Counted from the stretch's first letter, positions 35,468 through 47,042 are shown. The stretch is 64,000 nucleotides of DNA from Gerris lacustris (GCA_951217055.1 OX578283.1:69406278-69470277); one strand, 5' to 3'. Notes: generated by a model from the sequence alone, not told the origin. Made by a program: numbers and translations.

Positions 35468-35880
35468 TTTTGCCTTCGAGCTTACCGAAATAACGGAAGC
35501 CATGAGAATGTTCTTACAAATGAAAAATAGTTTGTCTCCGATCTTTAAAAATTTCAAAATAGAAATCCATTTCAGACATCAGGTAACATTTTTGGTTCCG
35601 TGACTCTCTGTCGGTCTGTCGCTTTATCTTTGGGAATCAACATATTTTAAAAACTACACGTCCGATTTTAATTAAATTTTGATGGTAGCTCATAATTAGC
35701 CCATTGTTGTCCCATAAAAGTTTGATAAAAAAAAAATGTCAACCTTCTATGCGCCCTTTTGTTTCTCTTCCACATGCGTACAAACATTCATTTATTTTCA
35801 CCTATATCTTCAAAACTACTCATCTGATATTTAAGAAATTTGTAAGGTATATCAAAAGTAGCCAGAGAAATCTCAATTTT
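35468..35880 (-). repeat. R2 repeat, partial copy
   Basis: Degenerate terminal hairpin near 35474-35502, then GACTCTCTGTCGGTCTGTCG and ACACGTCCGATTTTAATTAA. Fades into an R4 fragment near 35880. Confidence 0.6.
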
Positions 35881-35974
35881 ACATTTGAAGCTGACGTTTA
35901 CGCGAGCGTTGCGCGCGAACTCTTAGACGGATAACGCTTTCTAACAAACTACGAACTTAGTCTGAGCATTAGTT

Positions 35975-36095
35975 GAAGCGAGCTTCTTACATTCAACAAA
36001 CTATGCATCTTGTCTGTCTGTCTGTCAGTAACGTTTACGTGTCCGTAGTAAAAGTCGACCGATTTTGTTGAAATTTGGTATACTGGTATACATGT
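35975..36095 (+). repeat. R4 repeat, 5' part, before the BEL/Pao element
   Basis: Hairpin GAAGCGAGCTTC at 35975-35986, GTCTGTCTGTC run and TTGAAATTTGGTATAC. Interrupted at CATGT. Confidence 0.75.
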
Positions 36096-37021
36096 TGTGC
36101 GCGCAGGAGGGGTGTTTAAGTCGCACCAATTACCAAACGCTATAAAATAAAATGCCAGATAGGGATATACTGTTTCACCACTTAGGAAGGGAAGAAAAGA
36201 GGTAGCATAGGATGTATAAAATAATAAAAAACACATAAATAAACTGTTATGAACATTTATTTACTAGCCTAAAGTTTAAATGGATAAATAGTAATCAAAG
36301 TTGTTTATAAAAAAACGAAACATTAAATATATAAAAAAAGAGAAAGCTATCAGCAGTAAAAAAAGAAAATTGGATAGAGCTCATAAAATTATAAAGTGAA
36401 GTATAATATTATTTAAATGAAATTTAATGAATTTATTTTTAAAAATAAAAGCTTTAATAAACAAACAAAAATGGTACTTAAGTGTACAAAGTGGTGACAA
36501 GGTGTAGGTAGAAGGTGGCGCTCGTCCTCTTGAAGGAGATGACGTCACGGAATATAGTCCTTGTTCAGTGGGACACAACCTCTTGGAGGAGATGACGTCA
36601 CTGGTCACAAACGTGTAAAGGTACGCGACCTCTTGGAGGTAATCGCGTTACCGAGCACTGGATATAAACACTGTGCGGTATGATAAAGTGCCTCTTGGAG
36701 GTAAAACTTCACTGAGAACTGGCCGAAGTGAACTGTAAGGATTCTCGAACCAGACTGACTGGGCTCTCTTCCCAGGTGTAAGGATAAAGGTTTAGTTTTA
36801 AGAAGAAGTTAAATTAAACTTAGAATTAGAGCTCTATCAAAGAAAATCAAATTATAAAAGAGAAGAAACAAATCTAATTATACAAAAAATAAGAAGTAAG
36901 GACTGTTGGATTTCGGTATAAACTAATTCAATTAGCACCGTTGACACATAATTAAATTAACTGGAAAGAAAAACTTGTACAAATCTAAATTAAAAATATA
37001 AACCTAATCTCTGCCCGACCA
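36096..37021 (-). repeat. 3' LTR of the BEL/Pao element
   Basis: 926-bp direct repeat of 41663-42588. Just inside it on the element strand is a purine-rich run (GGTGGGAGG) that could serve as the polypurine tract. Four diverged tandem copies of a motif beginning CCTCTTG(G/A)AGG lie at about 36526, 36579, 36629 and 36691; the first two end in TGACGTCAC. A reading frame across the LTR is not considered coding. Confidence 0.93.
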
Positions 37022-37036
37022 TGCCTCCCACCAAAA

Positions 37037-40000
37037 TTATGCCAAGAATTTTACGATAAGCTGGAGGGCGATGTTATAGGTGTCAGTGGTACAATTCTGA
37101 AGAAGCATATGATGCAATGCAGATGGACCTAAATGCATGTTTGCTTTGTGAACATGATCCACAAGTAAAAAGGTAAAGTGGCATTTACTTGGCAAAATTA
37201 TGTGATGCTTGTAACGCTCCGAAATATCTGCGTGATCCAGCCTGCCTCCCACCCTGATGACTCCCTGGGAGTCAAGGAAAGGACAAAGTGAGAATAGGGC
37301 CTTTTCAATTTCTGGAGTGGGTATTTTGAAGAACCGCTGCTGAATTGCTATGACGCAAGCCCTTGAGGCTCGTCTATACTCCCAGACAACGATTTTACCT
37401 TGAACAGGTGCTATTTTTCTGGTGGCATCAATAAACCGGAAAGTAAGTGCAATTATTATAATTATCTTAAGGTATGATGAATTGCCTTCCATCCAATCTG
37501 TGATGTCAGGCTCAGCAGGAGCTGAAACTAAGCTGATTTTATGTTCCTTTATTTCAGGTAAAGATTCTTTTGGTGAATTCACTCTTTCCAGGGGCCAATA
37601 TGCTTCTTCCTGAAGGAACCAAGCTGGTCCTTTCCACCATAAAGGATGAGCACCGATTTCCGAAGGAAGAAGTCCCCGTGAAGCACAATCTACAGGATTG
37701 TTGTCCCCACTTATATGGTACCATTGAGATACGTCCGTATTTTCAAGTATTTCCACTACACGGTGTCCAACAAAAGGTTTTAAAAGCTCCACTGATGTAT
37801 TCAACCATCCAATTACAACAGTAGAATCCGTAAAGAAATAAGTTTTTACAATCGGCAATTTAGCTCTGAAGCTTTCAGTTGAAACGAATAAACGCGTTAA
37901 CAGCAATGCACCTAAAAGCTCCAATCTTGGAATGGTTGTTAACTTTATGGGGGCGAGCTTTGTTTTCGCTTTAATAAGGTGGACTTGCGGCTGCGCATTC
38001 CGATACTGAGTCCTAATATAAAGAGAAGCCGTATAGCCTTTTAAGGATGCATCGCAACACCCTAAAATAACACAAGACGCAGCTTCCACACAAGGGATAA
38101 ATCGAGGAATACTCACTTGTGATAAGGCTGGCAAGTCTCGTAAAAATAATGAACACTTGATGGCAATATCTTCAGGAACCTGTTCATCCCAATCTAGCTT
38201 CAACTTCCAGGATTCTTGAAGTATTATCTTAGCATACATAATGACCGGCGCTAAATAACCTAATGGGTCATAAATTCTAGCTATGACCGACAAAATGGCT
38301 CTTTTAGATAAAATTAATTCAGGAGACTTGATCTCATAAGAAAAACAATCTGATGTGGCTGTCCATCGCAGCCCTAAAACTTTAGTCGCATAATCGTCAA
38401 CAGGAACAAAATCACAGGTAGAAATTAAAGATGAGTCAGTAACATTGGACAACAGATCTCTTCTATTACTCGACCATTTGCTTAATTCGAAGCAGCCTTT
38501 TGAAAGCAATGCTATTAATTCAGCTTGTAATTGCAGCGCTTCTCCCACCGTTTGAGCACCCGTACAAATATCATCTACATACGTTTCCTCTTGAAGGACT
38601 CGTGCAGCGATGGGATGAGTGTCTTTATATTCTTCGGCTAGCATTCGAATAACGCGCTGAGCTTGGTAAGCAGCAGGCTTTACACCATAAGTAAGTGTGT
38701 TCAGCTGATATTCAACCACTTCTTGGGATGGGTCAAATCTCCACAAAATACGAAGATATTTTCTATCAGCTTCATCAGCCAAAATTTGGCGATACATTTT
38801 GATTATGTCCGCTGTAAAAACTACGGCATAGGTACGAAAAGTCAAAACGATATCTGGAATATTATTCTGTAGCTTGGTTCCAGCATACAGATAATCATTT
38901 AATGATCCTGATGTGGTAGCACTGGAAGCATCAAATACTACACGGAATTTGTTAATTGCTCCATCTTCCTTATAAATACAGTGATGAGGAATGATGTAAG
39001 CACCAGGATCTTCAGCGGGAGACATGTGTCCCAGATTAAGGTAATTATTCATAAACTCATCATACATAATTTTTAAATCCTTATTTTTAATAAGCTTATT
39101 TTCTAAATTATAGAAACGCGATAAGGCCTTGCGCCTAGAATCCCCTAATAAGGAAGGATCCTTTTTAAAAGGCAATGAAACTACAAATCTTCCACTGGGA
39201 AGTTGACGAGTGGTTTGAAGGAAATGTTCCTCACACGCTTTATCCTCTGAAGACAAAACAGGTTGAGAAGTATTGACATTCTCAATCTCCCAAAACTTGC
39301 TCATAACGTTCGATAGCGATTCATGAGAATTCGTAGATAACAATGAGTCTATATTTATTTTGTTAGCTCCAGGTAAGACTGACTTGCCGGCAACAATGAG
39401 TCCAAAAGCAGTCGGAGTTAACTTGGGATAATTATTCCTAACAGAGATAGGTGGACCTAACAAAACTTCAAAAAATAAATCGGCACCTAACAAAAACTGA
39501 ATGGGTCCAGATTCCCAAAATGTTGGGTCAGCTAGCAAATATTTGCCATACAAATTCCTGTCATTCATAGAGAAGTTACGACGAGGAAGATCATTAGTAA
39601 TATTTGAAACGACAATCGCACTAGTAGAGTAAGTTATCTTGGATGGACTCTGCGTCGATTTCAAATTACACGCTACAACACCATGGGTGTTACATAAATC
39701 ATTTTGTCCGATACCGGTAACGGACTGAAAGCATCGCTCAAAAGGAAGTCCCAGACGAAGCGCACAATCATAAGTTATAAAACTGCACTGGGAACCACAG
39801 TCAAGGACCATTCTTATAGATTCCCATTCACCTTTTACATTTTGAATAGAAACTACCGCAGTGCCCAGAACAACTTCCGTTTGCATGGAAGTACTGCTAT
39901 AAGAATTCAATAAATCCTCTTGCTTTCCTCTTGGACCTCCGGCTGCCGCTAGCATAGTAGAAACATTTGATTTATCTGAAGTTGTATCGACTAGTGCAGC

Positions 40001-41389
40001 TCTTGGAGCAGGCACGTTCTGCGTAGGCATACTGGAATAAGACGATGAAGAAGATTCTCGTTTGGCTACTGGTGTATTAGATGTTGATGTTAGATTAGGA
40101 TTTGCATTGCTGTCCATGTTTAAATGCAACCAATTATGATGCCTTTTGCCACATGACTTACAAACAACTTTTGATTGACAGGAAAGGGATTTGTGTTTAT
40201 GTGATAAACAATTTCTGCAACCAAACCAACCCTTAAGCAAGTTAAAACGCTCTAAAGGTGATGCTTTTCTAAATGTAGAACAGTGATGCAATGAATGAGT
40301 AGATTGACAAACTGGGCATTTGTTAGATGTCTGTATTGAATCCTCTTTAGAAGTACTTAAAAGAGAACTAGTTTTTGACGAAGAACCTTTCACAAACATA
40401 TGTGACTTCTTAACAGCAGAAGGTAAAAGTGGAGAAATACTCGAGTCATTAGATGTTAATTCTAATGTTCTTGCTTCCTTACGTATAAATTCGACCAAAT
40501 CCTTAAATAGCGGATAATCAGTATCACTATTTTCTCTCTCAAAGCGTTGTCTCACAATAGGATCTATACAGCGAATTGCAAGAGAAAATAAAATAAAATC
40601 TTCTGAAGAATTAATTTTAAGAGCCTGATAAGCGGCAATATTATCAGCTACTTGCGTCAGAAAATGCTGTAATGTGGCTAATTTGGATTTTCCAGAACTT
40701 GCTTTATAATCAAACAACGTGTTCAAATAAGTAGTTGCGAGTAATCGCTTATTATTATAGAAATTGTTTAATGTCCTCCACGCGGGTTCATAATTTGCTT
40801 CTAAAACAGGTATATTCTTAATTAAAGATAAAGCATCTTCTTTAAGAGATGAAATTAAAAAATGATATTTTTCCATTGCGGAAATTGACTCTTCAGTATG
40901 TATGAGAGACGTAAAGGTGTCTCTGTACAATGGCCAATCTGTAGGTTTACCTGAAAACTCAGGGAGTTTAATTTCAGGAAGCCTTGCTCTAACAACACGA
41001 GATTCATTCATTGTAGAACTATTAGTATTAGAAGGACCTGCTTGGGGTCCTACTGAAGGTGCGGGAGTAGGATTCATATGCTCTTCATAAATAGCATGTC
41101 CTTCAAAAAGATATTTATCCATCGCTAACTGAAGCGATTTGTCCTCCTTAGTCGGAAATTCAGTGGACTTCTGTTGCACATATAAATTTGCAATTTCATC
41201 GAAAAGACATTTAAATTCTTCATGGCAAGGTTTAAGTTCCTTGTACATGCCCTTATACATGTATAAGTTTTTACGATCAGTAGCGATCGATCTACCCTGT
41301 TCGATAATACTCTTAATTTTATTTGCGAGAGTATTAAGCTTCTTTTTGGCATTGGCAACCCACAACGTTTGCTCTTCGCTAAGAGGCAT
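37037..41389 (-). CDS. BEL/Pao Gag-Pol polyprotein, 1,450 aa, lacking the integrase core
   Basis: A single open frame encodes Gag and Pol. In order: a DUF1759-like Gag region from about residue 135 (LPEIKLPEFSGKP); Cys/His knuckles near 358-420 (CPVCQSTHSLHHC, CRNCLSHKHKSLSC); an aspartic protease with LDCGSQCSF near 528; reverse transcriptase with FTADIIKMYRQI near 857 and the YVDD active site near 936; the Pao RNase H region through about 1,300; and the start of the integrase zinc-binding domain near 1,360-1,435 (HVHKANMHLG). The frame then runs into about ten unrelated residues and stops 16 bases from the LTR. The rest of the zinc domain and the DDE catalytic core are absent, so this copy cannot integrate by itself. 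No envelope gene is present. It is a retrotransposon, not a virus. Confidence 0.93.
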   Translation of the reverse strand: MPLSEEQTLWVANAKKKLNTLANKIKSIIEQGRSIATDRKNLYMYKGMYKELKPCHEEFKCLFDEIANLYVQQKSTEFPTKEDKSLQLAMDKYLFEGHAIYEEHMNPTPAPSVGPQAGPSNTNSSTMNESRVVRARLPEIKLPEFSGKPTDWPLYRDTFTSLIHTEESISAMEKYHFLISSLKEDALSLIKNIPVLEANYEPAWRTLNNFYNNKRLLATTYLNTLFDYKASSGKSKLATLQHFLTQVADNIAAYQALKINSSEDFILFSLAIRCIDPIVRQRFERENSDTDYPLFKDLVEFIRKEARTLELTSNDSSISPLLPSAVKKSHMFVKGSSSKTSSLLSTSKEDSIQTSNKCPVCQSTHSLHHCSTFRKASPLERFNLLKGWFGCRNCLSHKHKSLSCQSKVVCKSCGKRHHNWLHLNMDSNANPNLTSTSNTPVAKRESSSSSYSSMPTQNVPAPRAALVDTTSDKSNVSTMLAAAGGPRGKQEDLLNSYSSTSMQTEVVLGTAVVSIQNVKGEWESIRMVLDCGSQCSFITYDCALRLGLPFERCFQSVTGIGQNDLCNTHGVVACNLKSTQSPSKITYSTSAIVVSNITNDLPRRNFSMNDRNLYGKYLLADPTFWESGPIQFLLGADLFFEVLLGPPISVRNNYPKLTPTAFGLIVAGKSVLPGANKINIDSLLSTNSHESLSNVMSKFWEIENVNTSQPVLSSEDKACEEHFLQTTRQLPSGRFVVSLPFKKDPSLLGDSRRKALSRFYNLENKLIKNKDLKIMYDEFMNNYLNLGHMSPAEDPGAYIIPHHCIYKEDGAINKFRVVFDASSATTSGSLNDYLYAGTKLQNNIPDIVLTFRTYAVVFTADIIKMYRQILADEADRKYLRILWRFDPSQEVVEYQLNTLTYGVKPAAYQAQRVIRMLAEEYKDTHPIAARVLQEETYVDDICTGAQTVGEALQLQAELIALLSKGCFELSKWSSNRRDLLSNVTDSSLISTCDFVPVDDYATKVLGLRWTATSDCFSYEIKSPELILSKRAILSVIARIYDPLGYLAPVIMYAKIILQESWKLKLDWDEQVPEDIAIKCSLFLRDLPALSQVSIPRFIPCVEAASCVILGCCDASLKGYTASLYIRTQYRNAQPQVHLIKAKTKLAPIKLTTIPRLELLGALLLTRLFVSTESFRAKLPIVKTYFFTDSTVVIGWLNTSVELLKPFVGHRVVEILENTDVSQWYHISGDNNPVDCASRGLLPSEIGAHPLWWKGPAWFLQEEAYWPLERVNSPKESLPEIKEHKISLVSAPAEPDITDWMEGNSSYLKIIIIIALTFRFIDATRKIAPVQGKIVVWEYRRASRACVIAIQQRFFKIPTPEIEKALFSLCPFLDSQGVIRVGGRLDHADISERYKHHIILPSKCHFTFLLVDHVHKANMHLGPSALHHMLLQNCTTDTYNIALQLIVKFLA

Positions 41390-41662
41390 GGTAAATACAA
41401 AAAATAACGAATTAAAATATTAAAATTAAAAGAAAATGAAAAAATACTCCTAATCTACAGAGTACATATACTAAAATCAAATGCAGCCCAAAACTACAAA
41501 AGACAGATTAAAAAATCAAAAAATAATTTTAAATCGTACATATAAATGAATAAAAAATAAAATAAAATAATTCTACGAAAAAAAGTAATACTGAGCTATG
41601 CTATTTTCAGCCCAACTAATTGGTAAAACAGCAACCCAATATCCGGCCCAAAGGACCAAAAA

Positions 41663-42588
41663 TGTGCGCGCAGGAGGGGTGTTTAAGTCGCACCAATTAC
41701 CAAACGCTATAAAATAAAATGCCAGATAGGGATATACTGTTTCACCACTTAGGAAGGGAAGAAAAGAGGTAGCATAGGATGTATAAAATAATAAAAAACA
41801 CATAAATAAACTGTTATGAACATTTATTTACTAGCCTAAAGTTTAAATGGATAAATAGTAATCAAAGTTGTTTATAAAAAAACGAAACATTAAATATATA
41901 AAAAAAGAGAAAGCTATCAGCAGTAAAAAAAGAAAATTGGATAGAGCTCATAAAATTATAAAGTGAAGTATAATATTATTTAAATGAAATTTAATGAATT
42001 TATTTTTAAAAATAAAAGCTTTAATAAACAAACAAAAATGGTACTTAAGTGTACAAAGTGGTGACAAGGTGTAGGTAGAAGGTGGCGCTCGTCCTCTTGA
42101 AGGAGATGACGTCACGGAATATAGTCCTTGTTCAGTGGGACACAACCTCTTGGAGGAGATGACGTCACTGGTCACAAACGTGTAAAGGTACGCGACCTCT
42201 TGGAGGTAATCGCGTTACCGAGCACTGGATATAAACACTGTGCGGTATGATAAAGTGCCTCTTGGAGGTAAAACTTCACTGAGAACTGGCCGAAGTGAAC
42301 TGTAAGGATTCTCGAACCAGACTGACTGGGCTCTCTTCCCAGGTGTAAGGATAAAGGTTTAGTTTTAAGAAGAAGTTAAATTAAACTTAGAATTAGAGCT
42401 CTATCAAAGAAAATCAAATTATAAAAGAGAAGAAACAAATCTAATTATACAAAAAATAAGAAGTAAGGACTGTTGGATTTCGGTATAAACTAATTCAATT
42501 AGCACCGTTGACACATAATTAAATTAACTGGAAAGAAAAACTTGTACAAATCTAAATTAAAAATATAAACCTAATCTCTGCCCGACCA
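41663..42588 (-). repeat. 5' LTR of the BEL/Pao element
   Basis: 926-bp repeat of the other LTR, same length. Just inside it on the element strand is TGGTCCTTTGGGCCGG, placed and composed like a tRNA primer-binding site (TGG start complementary to a tRNA CCA end). The same four internal repeats are present at an offset of 5,567 bp. It should contain the element's promoter. Confidence 0.93.
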
Positions 42589-43162
42589 CATGTTCCTCTT
42601 ATTAATACTCAGCCTAAGTTCGTTGGACAGCGTGATCCATCCAAAAATTCGCAATGCTCGCGTAAACGTAAGCTTCAAAAATTAAATTGGAATTTTAGGA
42701 CGGGAAAAATTTTAGGAACATTTTTTGCAAATAACATTTTTTTGTTAAAACCAACAGCGACACCGCTATGAATTAATAAAGATTGTCAAAACTATTAAAG
42801 AGGACCTAAACGTTTATAATAGAGAAAACAACCTTTTTACCGATATCTTACGTTCTAACGTAACGATTTTGATAAAACTTCATATACTCCATCTAATGCA
42901 CAATTGAAACAGGCATGCAAAATATCAATTTGATACATGCATTAGTTTTTTTGTAGCAAAGAGATACATTGTACAATAATTGAAAAGGAGATGTGTGGTT
43001 AGAGGAATAGTAAGAATACGGGGTGGTTCCCTTACTACTAGCCGCTGTACTACTATACGCATTATCTATCAACTCATCGTGATTCGTGATTATCTATTTT
43101 TCCAATATTCAATACATATTTATTACTATACGCTTCAATGATAGAGCCACGCGATGCCTAGT
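42589..43162 (+). repeat. R4 repeat, 3' part, after the BEL/Pao element
   Basis: Resumes with CATGTTCCTCTTATTAATAC, parallel to the intact copy at 20011, and ends CCACGCGATGCCTAG. A further R4 5' end in reverse orientation with a long (CAGA)n-type run follows at about 43195-43330. Confidence 0.75.
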
Positions 43163-43334
43163 AATAGGAACAATTATACTAAATCCGTCAACTTTTACTC
43201 AATTTATCGTCGGACACGTGAACGTTACACACAGACAGACCGACAGACAGACAGACAGACCGACAGACAGACAGACAGACCGACAGACAGATGCATATTT
43301 TGTTGAATGTAAGAAGCTCGCTTCAATTACTCCA

Positions 43335-44040
43335 CTAAAAGTTATAGGCTTTCACAATAATTATGTGTGGAATCCTAGAAGTATTCTTTATCATTTTATC
43401 AAATTATTATCATTCAAATTACGTTAATGTTGTAAGAAATGCAGTTCACCTCATTACAGAACTCTTTAACAAAGCAAAACCACCGAGCTAGAATAACTTA
43501 CACAAGATGCATTCAAACTTACTTCGAATTAAGTTCAAACTTAAAATGAACAAATCAAATCTCTATTACAAGATTTATCATTACAATTAAATATTGTCTA
43601 ATGACTTTAACAAAACTTATTTCAAAGTGAAAGGCTCTGATAATTTCCTATTGGCTGAGAAGAAGAAGAAAAGGCTAAATAATAATTATTAGAAATCTAT
43701 TGATCACAATAGAATAGATGAATAGAAGCATTCGAGACAAACGAGCCGTGACAAGCTGCGTCGAGAAGATTAAAACAACCTCATCGAAAACAAAACGTTA
43801 CGTTATCCGACATTCTTACAGATCAATTAACTCAGGAAAACAATGGACTCTTTTCAGTTATTATATCTAATAGATCAAGAACATTTCAATTAATAGATGT
43901 AACAGAGATATTAATTATATGTTATATCTGGGATGAGTTTTGGTATGCTGTAAAATTCTGATTGGGTTACAATATATATGTAATATCTTAATTTCTTAAA
44001 TTATTAGATATAATTTAAAATTATACACCCTTCTAATTCA
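43335..44040. other. FAR intron stretch without a recognised element
   Basis: AT-rich, no gene, no internal repeat seen. Confidence 0.45.
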
Positions 44041-44042
44041 AT

Positions 44043-44753
44043 TAAATGCAGTGAAAGATGGCTGTAAGGTGTAAGAAATAATAAAACTTCATTTTTCCAT
44101 AGGAAACGTTTCGACCCTTATTAAGTTCATCTTCAATCCTTTATTAACTGTAACAAATAATTTGGATTTCACAAATTAATCCTAATTTATTCAAAAACTT
44201 CATCAACAAGTCTTTTATTTTTAACTTTATTTAATTTACACATAACTGATCACTATTTTTTAGCCGTTTTCAACTATTCTTATTATAAATTGATAACATA
44301 ATAAAATAAAATATTTAAAAAACAAATTAGAAAATATTCTATATCATGACACTCTCTTATGGAGAAAAAAATTTTTTAAAAAATTTTTCGACGTTGACAA
44401 ATGAAACTTGTAAGTAATTTTACTAATTATTATTATCCAGAATTGTAGGTTGTGGAATATTTTCTAATTTGTTTTTTAAATATTTTATTTTATTATGTTA
44501 TCAATTTATAAAAGAATAGTTGAAAACGGCTAAAAAATAGTGATCAGTTATGTGTAAATTAAATAAAGTTAAAAATAAAAGACTTGTTGATGAAGTTTTT
44601 GAATAAATTAGGATTAATTTGTGAAATCCAAATTATTTGTTACAGTTAATAAAGGATTGAAGATGACCTTAATAAGGGTCGAAACGTTTCCTATGGAAAA
44701 ATGAAGTTTTATTATTTCTTACACCTTACAGCCATCTTTCACTGCATTTAAAT
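44043..44753. mobile_element. Large foldback element with GGGTCGAAACG arms (2)
   Basis: Arms of about 300 bp (44043-44345 and 44450-44753) with few mismatches and a loop of about 105 bases. Ends AAATGCAGTGAAAGATGGC. It shares the GGGTCGAAACG motif with the element at 29.6 kb but not the rest of the arm. Confidence 0.85.
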
Positions 44754-44879
44754 ATATATGTAGTAAACCAACGCTAAATATATTTTTTCCGTGGTAGGCT
44801 GTGAAATAGTAACTTTAGAGCCTAAAAAACATAGCTAAAATCCATTTTTTCATTACGTGGACTTAAAAAAATCTTTTCA

Positions 44880-45300
44880 TTACTCCTAGCTGTAAAGAAA
44901 AAATCTTTTAGTTCCTAGGAACTAAAAGATTTTTTCTTTACAGCGGGTAGTTGTCAAAACTTCCGTTAGTATCGCTACAGTCTTTGTAGAAATGCTTCTA
45001 GTAATATTAAAATCCGCTAGATGTCAATGCGTTTTATTTATCTTTTCATATAGTGTAACCTCTTTTTAAGGTTTCTTTTTTTAAGTCTTAAGTATGTACT
45101 AATATTTCTTATTATTATATATTGATTAGTGATTAATATTTAATGTTTTTTCATTGTCTGCTACCTCGGAAAAAATAGCATATGCTACGCGACTGTGAAG
45201 TGTTTTTTCTTTACCTTGGCAATATTTACTGTCTCGCTTCGCTCGACAGTAAATGTAATTGCCGCGGTAAAGAAAAAACTCACTTCACAGCCTAGTAACA
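44880..45300. repeat. Two strong hairpins of unassigned origin
   Basis: 44890-44945: GTAAAGAAAAAATCTTTTAG inverted across TCCTAGGA. 45205-45285: AGTGTTTTTTCTTTACC inverted with GGTAAAGAAAAAACTC, with an inner CTGTCTCGCTTCGCTCGACAG hairpin. The TTTACC/GGTAAA style recalls the centre of family E. Confidence 0.55.
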
Positions 45301-45344
45301 TAATATACTATTTTATGAGTTACAGTAAATGTCAGTAAGCCAAT

Positions 45345-47042
45345 TTGAGTAGAACAGCTTCCTCGCATCCTATTTAATGATTTTAAATTAAATCGCAATA
45401 ATGATTTTATGATTTTACAACCTATTATTTTCAAATTCGATTAATTTTCCCCCCGTTTTTTAAATCTGTCAAAATTGTTTTGATTTTGTTTTTGAGGTCC
45501 TTCTGAAGAACCACTTTGCTTCTCAGCTTACGCAGAAGGTTACGGAAGCTCAACGATCGTTCTGAATAAAGAAATGTTTTTATGTCTCCGATTTCAAAAA
45601 TTCCAAGACAGAAATCCATTTCAGATATCAGGAAAAATGTTTGGTTCCCTGTCTGTCTGTCACTTAATTTTTATGAACCAACCTATTTTAAACCTACCCG
45701 TCTGATTTTATAGTAATTTGGGTGGTGAGTCATTAGCCCATTGTTGGTCCCGTATAAGTTTCAACCGTCGGTGCCCATTTGTTTTTGAAGTGAAACTTCT
45801 TTGGCGGCGGTAGAGTGAATTTTTTCATATGATGAAATCGTGTAACGAAGTTTGCGATTCGAGACTCGTCCAAGTGTAACATTTTTTACAGATTAATTAT
45901 ATTATATCTATTTAAAGACCAGCAAATCAAAACAAACATTTATTTTTATTGGAATAAATGTGGTTGCCTTAGCTATATATATATATATATACAGGGTGAC
46001 CCGCGATAAAATGTCATAAAGAAACTGGGGGATTCTATGGGTCAAATGCAACAAAAAATGTCGAGTAAGCATAGGCCCATATCTCAATAGTTCTCGAGAT
46101 ATCGATTTATTTCCTTTTTTAAAGTACTTCACGAAAAGTTTTAAAAAATGCCTAATATGTCAAAAACTAAATGAGATAGAAAAATTGGGCTAAGGACCGA
46201 TTTTAAAGAGCATAAAAAAACCTTTCAGAATCATTCAGCTTATGAAAAGCAGAAGTTTTTCCTGAAAACGCCACACTTCTAACATCCCTCAATTAAGAGT
46301 AGTAAGCTCAGGAATTTCATGGTCGAATTTTAAAAAATCCAAAATTTCAAATGTAACAGAACTTAAAAGATGCTTAGCAGCTGATAATTTAAAAATAAAT
46401 GAATGATTCTGAAAGGTTTTTTTATGCTCTTTAAAATCGGTCCTTAGCCCAATTTTTCTATCTCATTAAGTTTTTGACATATTAGGCATTTTTTAAAACT
46501 TTTCGTGAAGTACTTTAAAAAAGGAAATAAATCGATATCTCGAGAACTATTGAGATATGGGCCTATGCTTACTCGACATTTTTTGTTGCATTTGACCCAT
46601 AGACTCCCCCAGTTTCTTTATGACATTTTATCGCGGGTCACCCTGTATATATATATATTTATTTTTTTTCAATTAAATTTCCCATTTTATTTTTATTTAT
46701 TAACCATTTCTTAATCCTGAAATAATAAATTCGTCAAAAAATGAAAGAGAGCAAAACAAGTTTCACTTCTAATGCGTGAGAGCCACACAATATTTTTTTT
46801 CTTCCACATAGGCACAGGCATACATTTATTTACACCTACATCTTCAAAAGTACTTATTTAGGTATTTTATGAAATTTGGATGGTTTGACCAAAGTAACCC
46901 GCAAATAGCCCAGACTAATTTCAACCCTCTGCGCTAATTAAATTTTGATAAACCGACAGAATGACGCAGAACCAAAAATGTTCCCTGATGTACTTCAGAA
47001 CGATCACAAAGCTTCCGTTATCTTCGGTAGGTCGGAAGCAAA
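45345..47042. repeat. Two R2 copies in opposite orientation, interrupted by other repeats
   Basis: A + strand fragment (45345-45500) abuts a minus-strand copy (hairpin at about 45519-45550) that resumes at 46795-46930. The interrupting block starts with the hairpin GAAGTGAAACTTC and contains the foldback element 45992-46645. A last R2 end lies near 46970-47042. Confidence 0.55.
45992..46645. mobile_element. Foldback element with CAGGGTG termini (2)
   Basis: 654 bp, TA on both sides, termini CAGGGTGACCCGCGATAAAA. The two arms are almost perfect inverses over about 280 bp each, so the same 50-residue false frame appears on both strands. Confidence 0.87.

Larger units (their letters stand above)
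36096..42588 (-). mobile_element. BEL/Pao LTR retrotransposon, integrase-truncated
   Basis: Two 926-bp direct repeats (36096-37021 and 41663-42588) start TG and end CA, and bound a 4.6 kb interior read on the minus strand. The whole element is flanked by the 5-bp duplication CATGT (36091-36095 and 42589-42593), as expected for BEL/Pao. It sits inside a repeat of family R4, whose two halves rejoin when the element is removed. The LTRs look identical wherever I compared them, so the insertion is recent. The interior is shorter than a complete BEL element because the integrase core is missing. Confidence 0.94.

Noticed and set aside
36381..36608. 75-aa frame, repeated at 41948-42175
   Set aside because: Both lie in the LTRs of the BEL/Pao element; the duplication comes from the LTRs and there is no domain.
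45908..46714. Same 50-residue peptide encoded on both strands (45908-46132 and 46505-46714)
   Set aside because: It is caused by the inverted arms of the foldback element 45992-46645.
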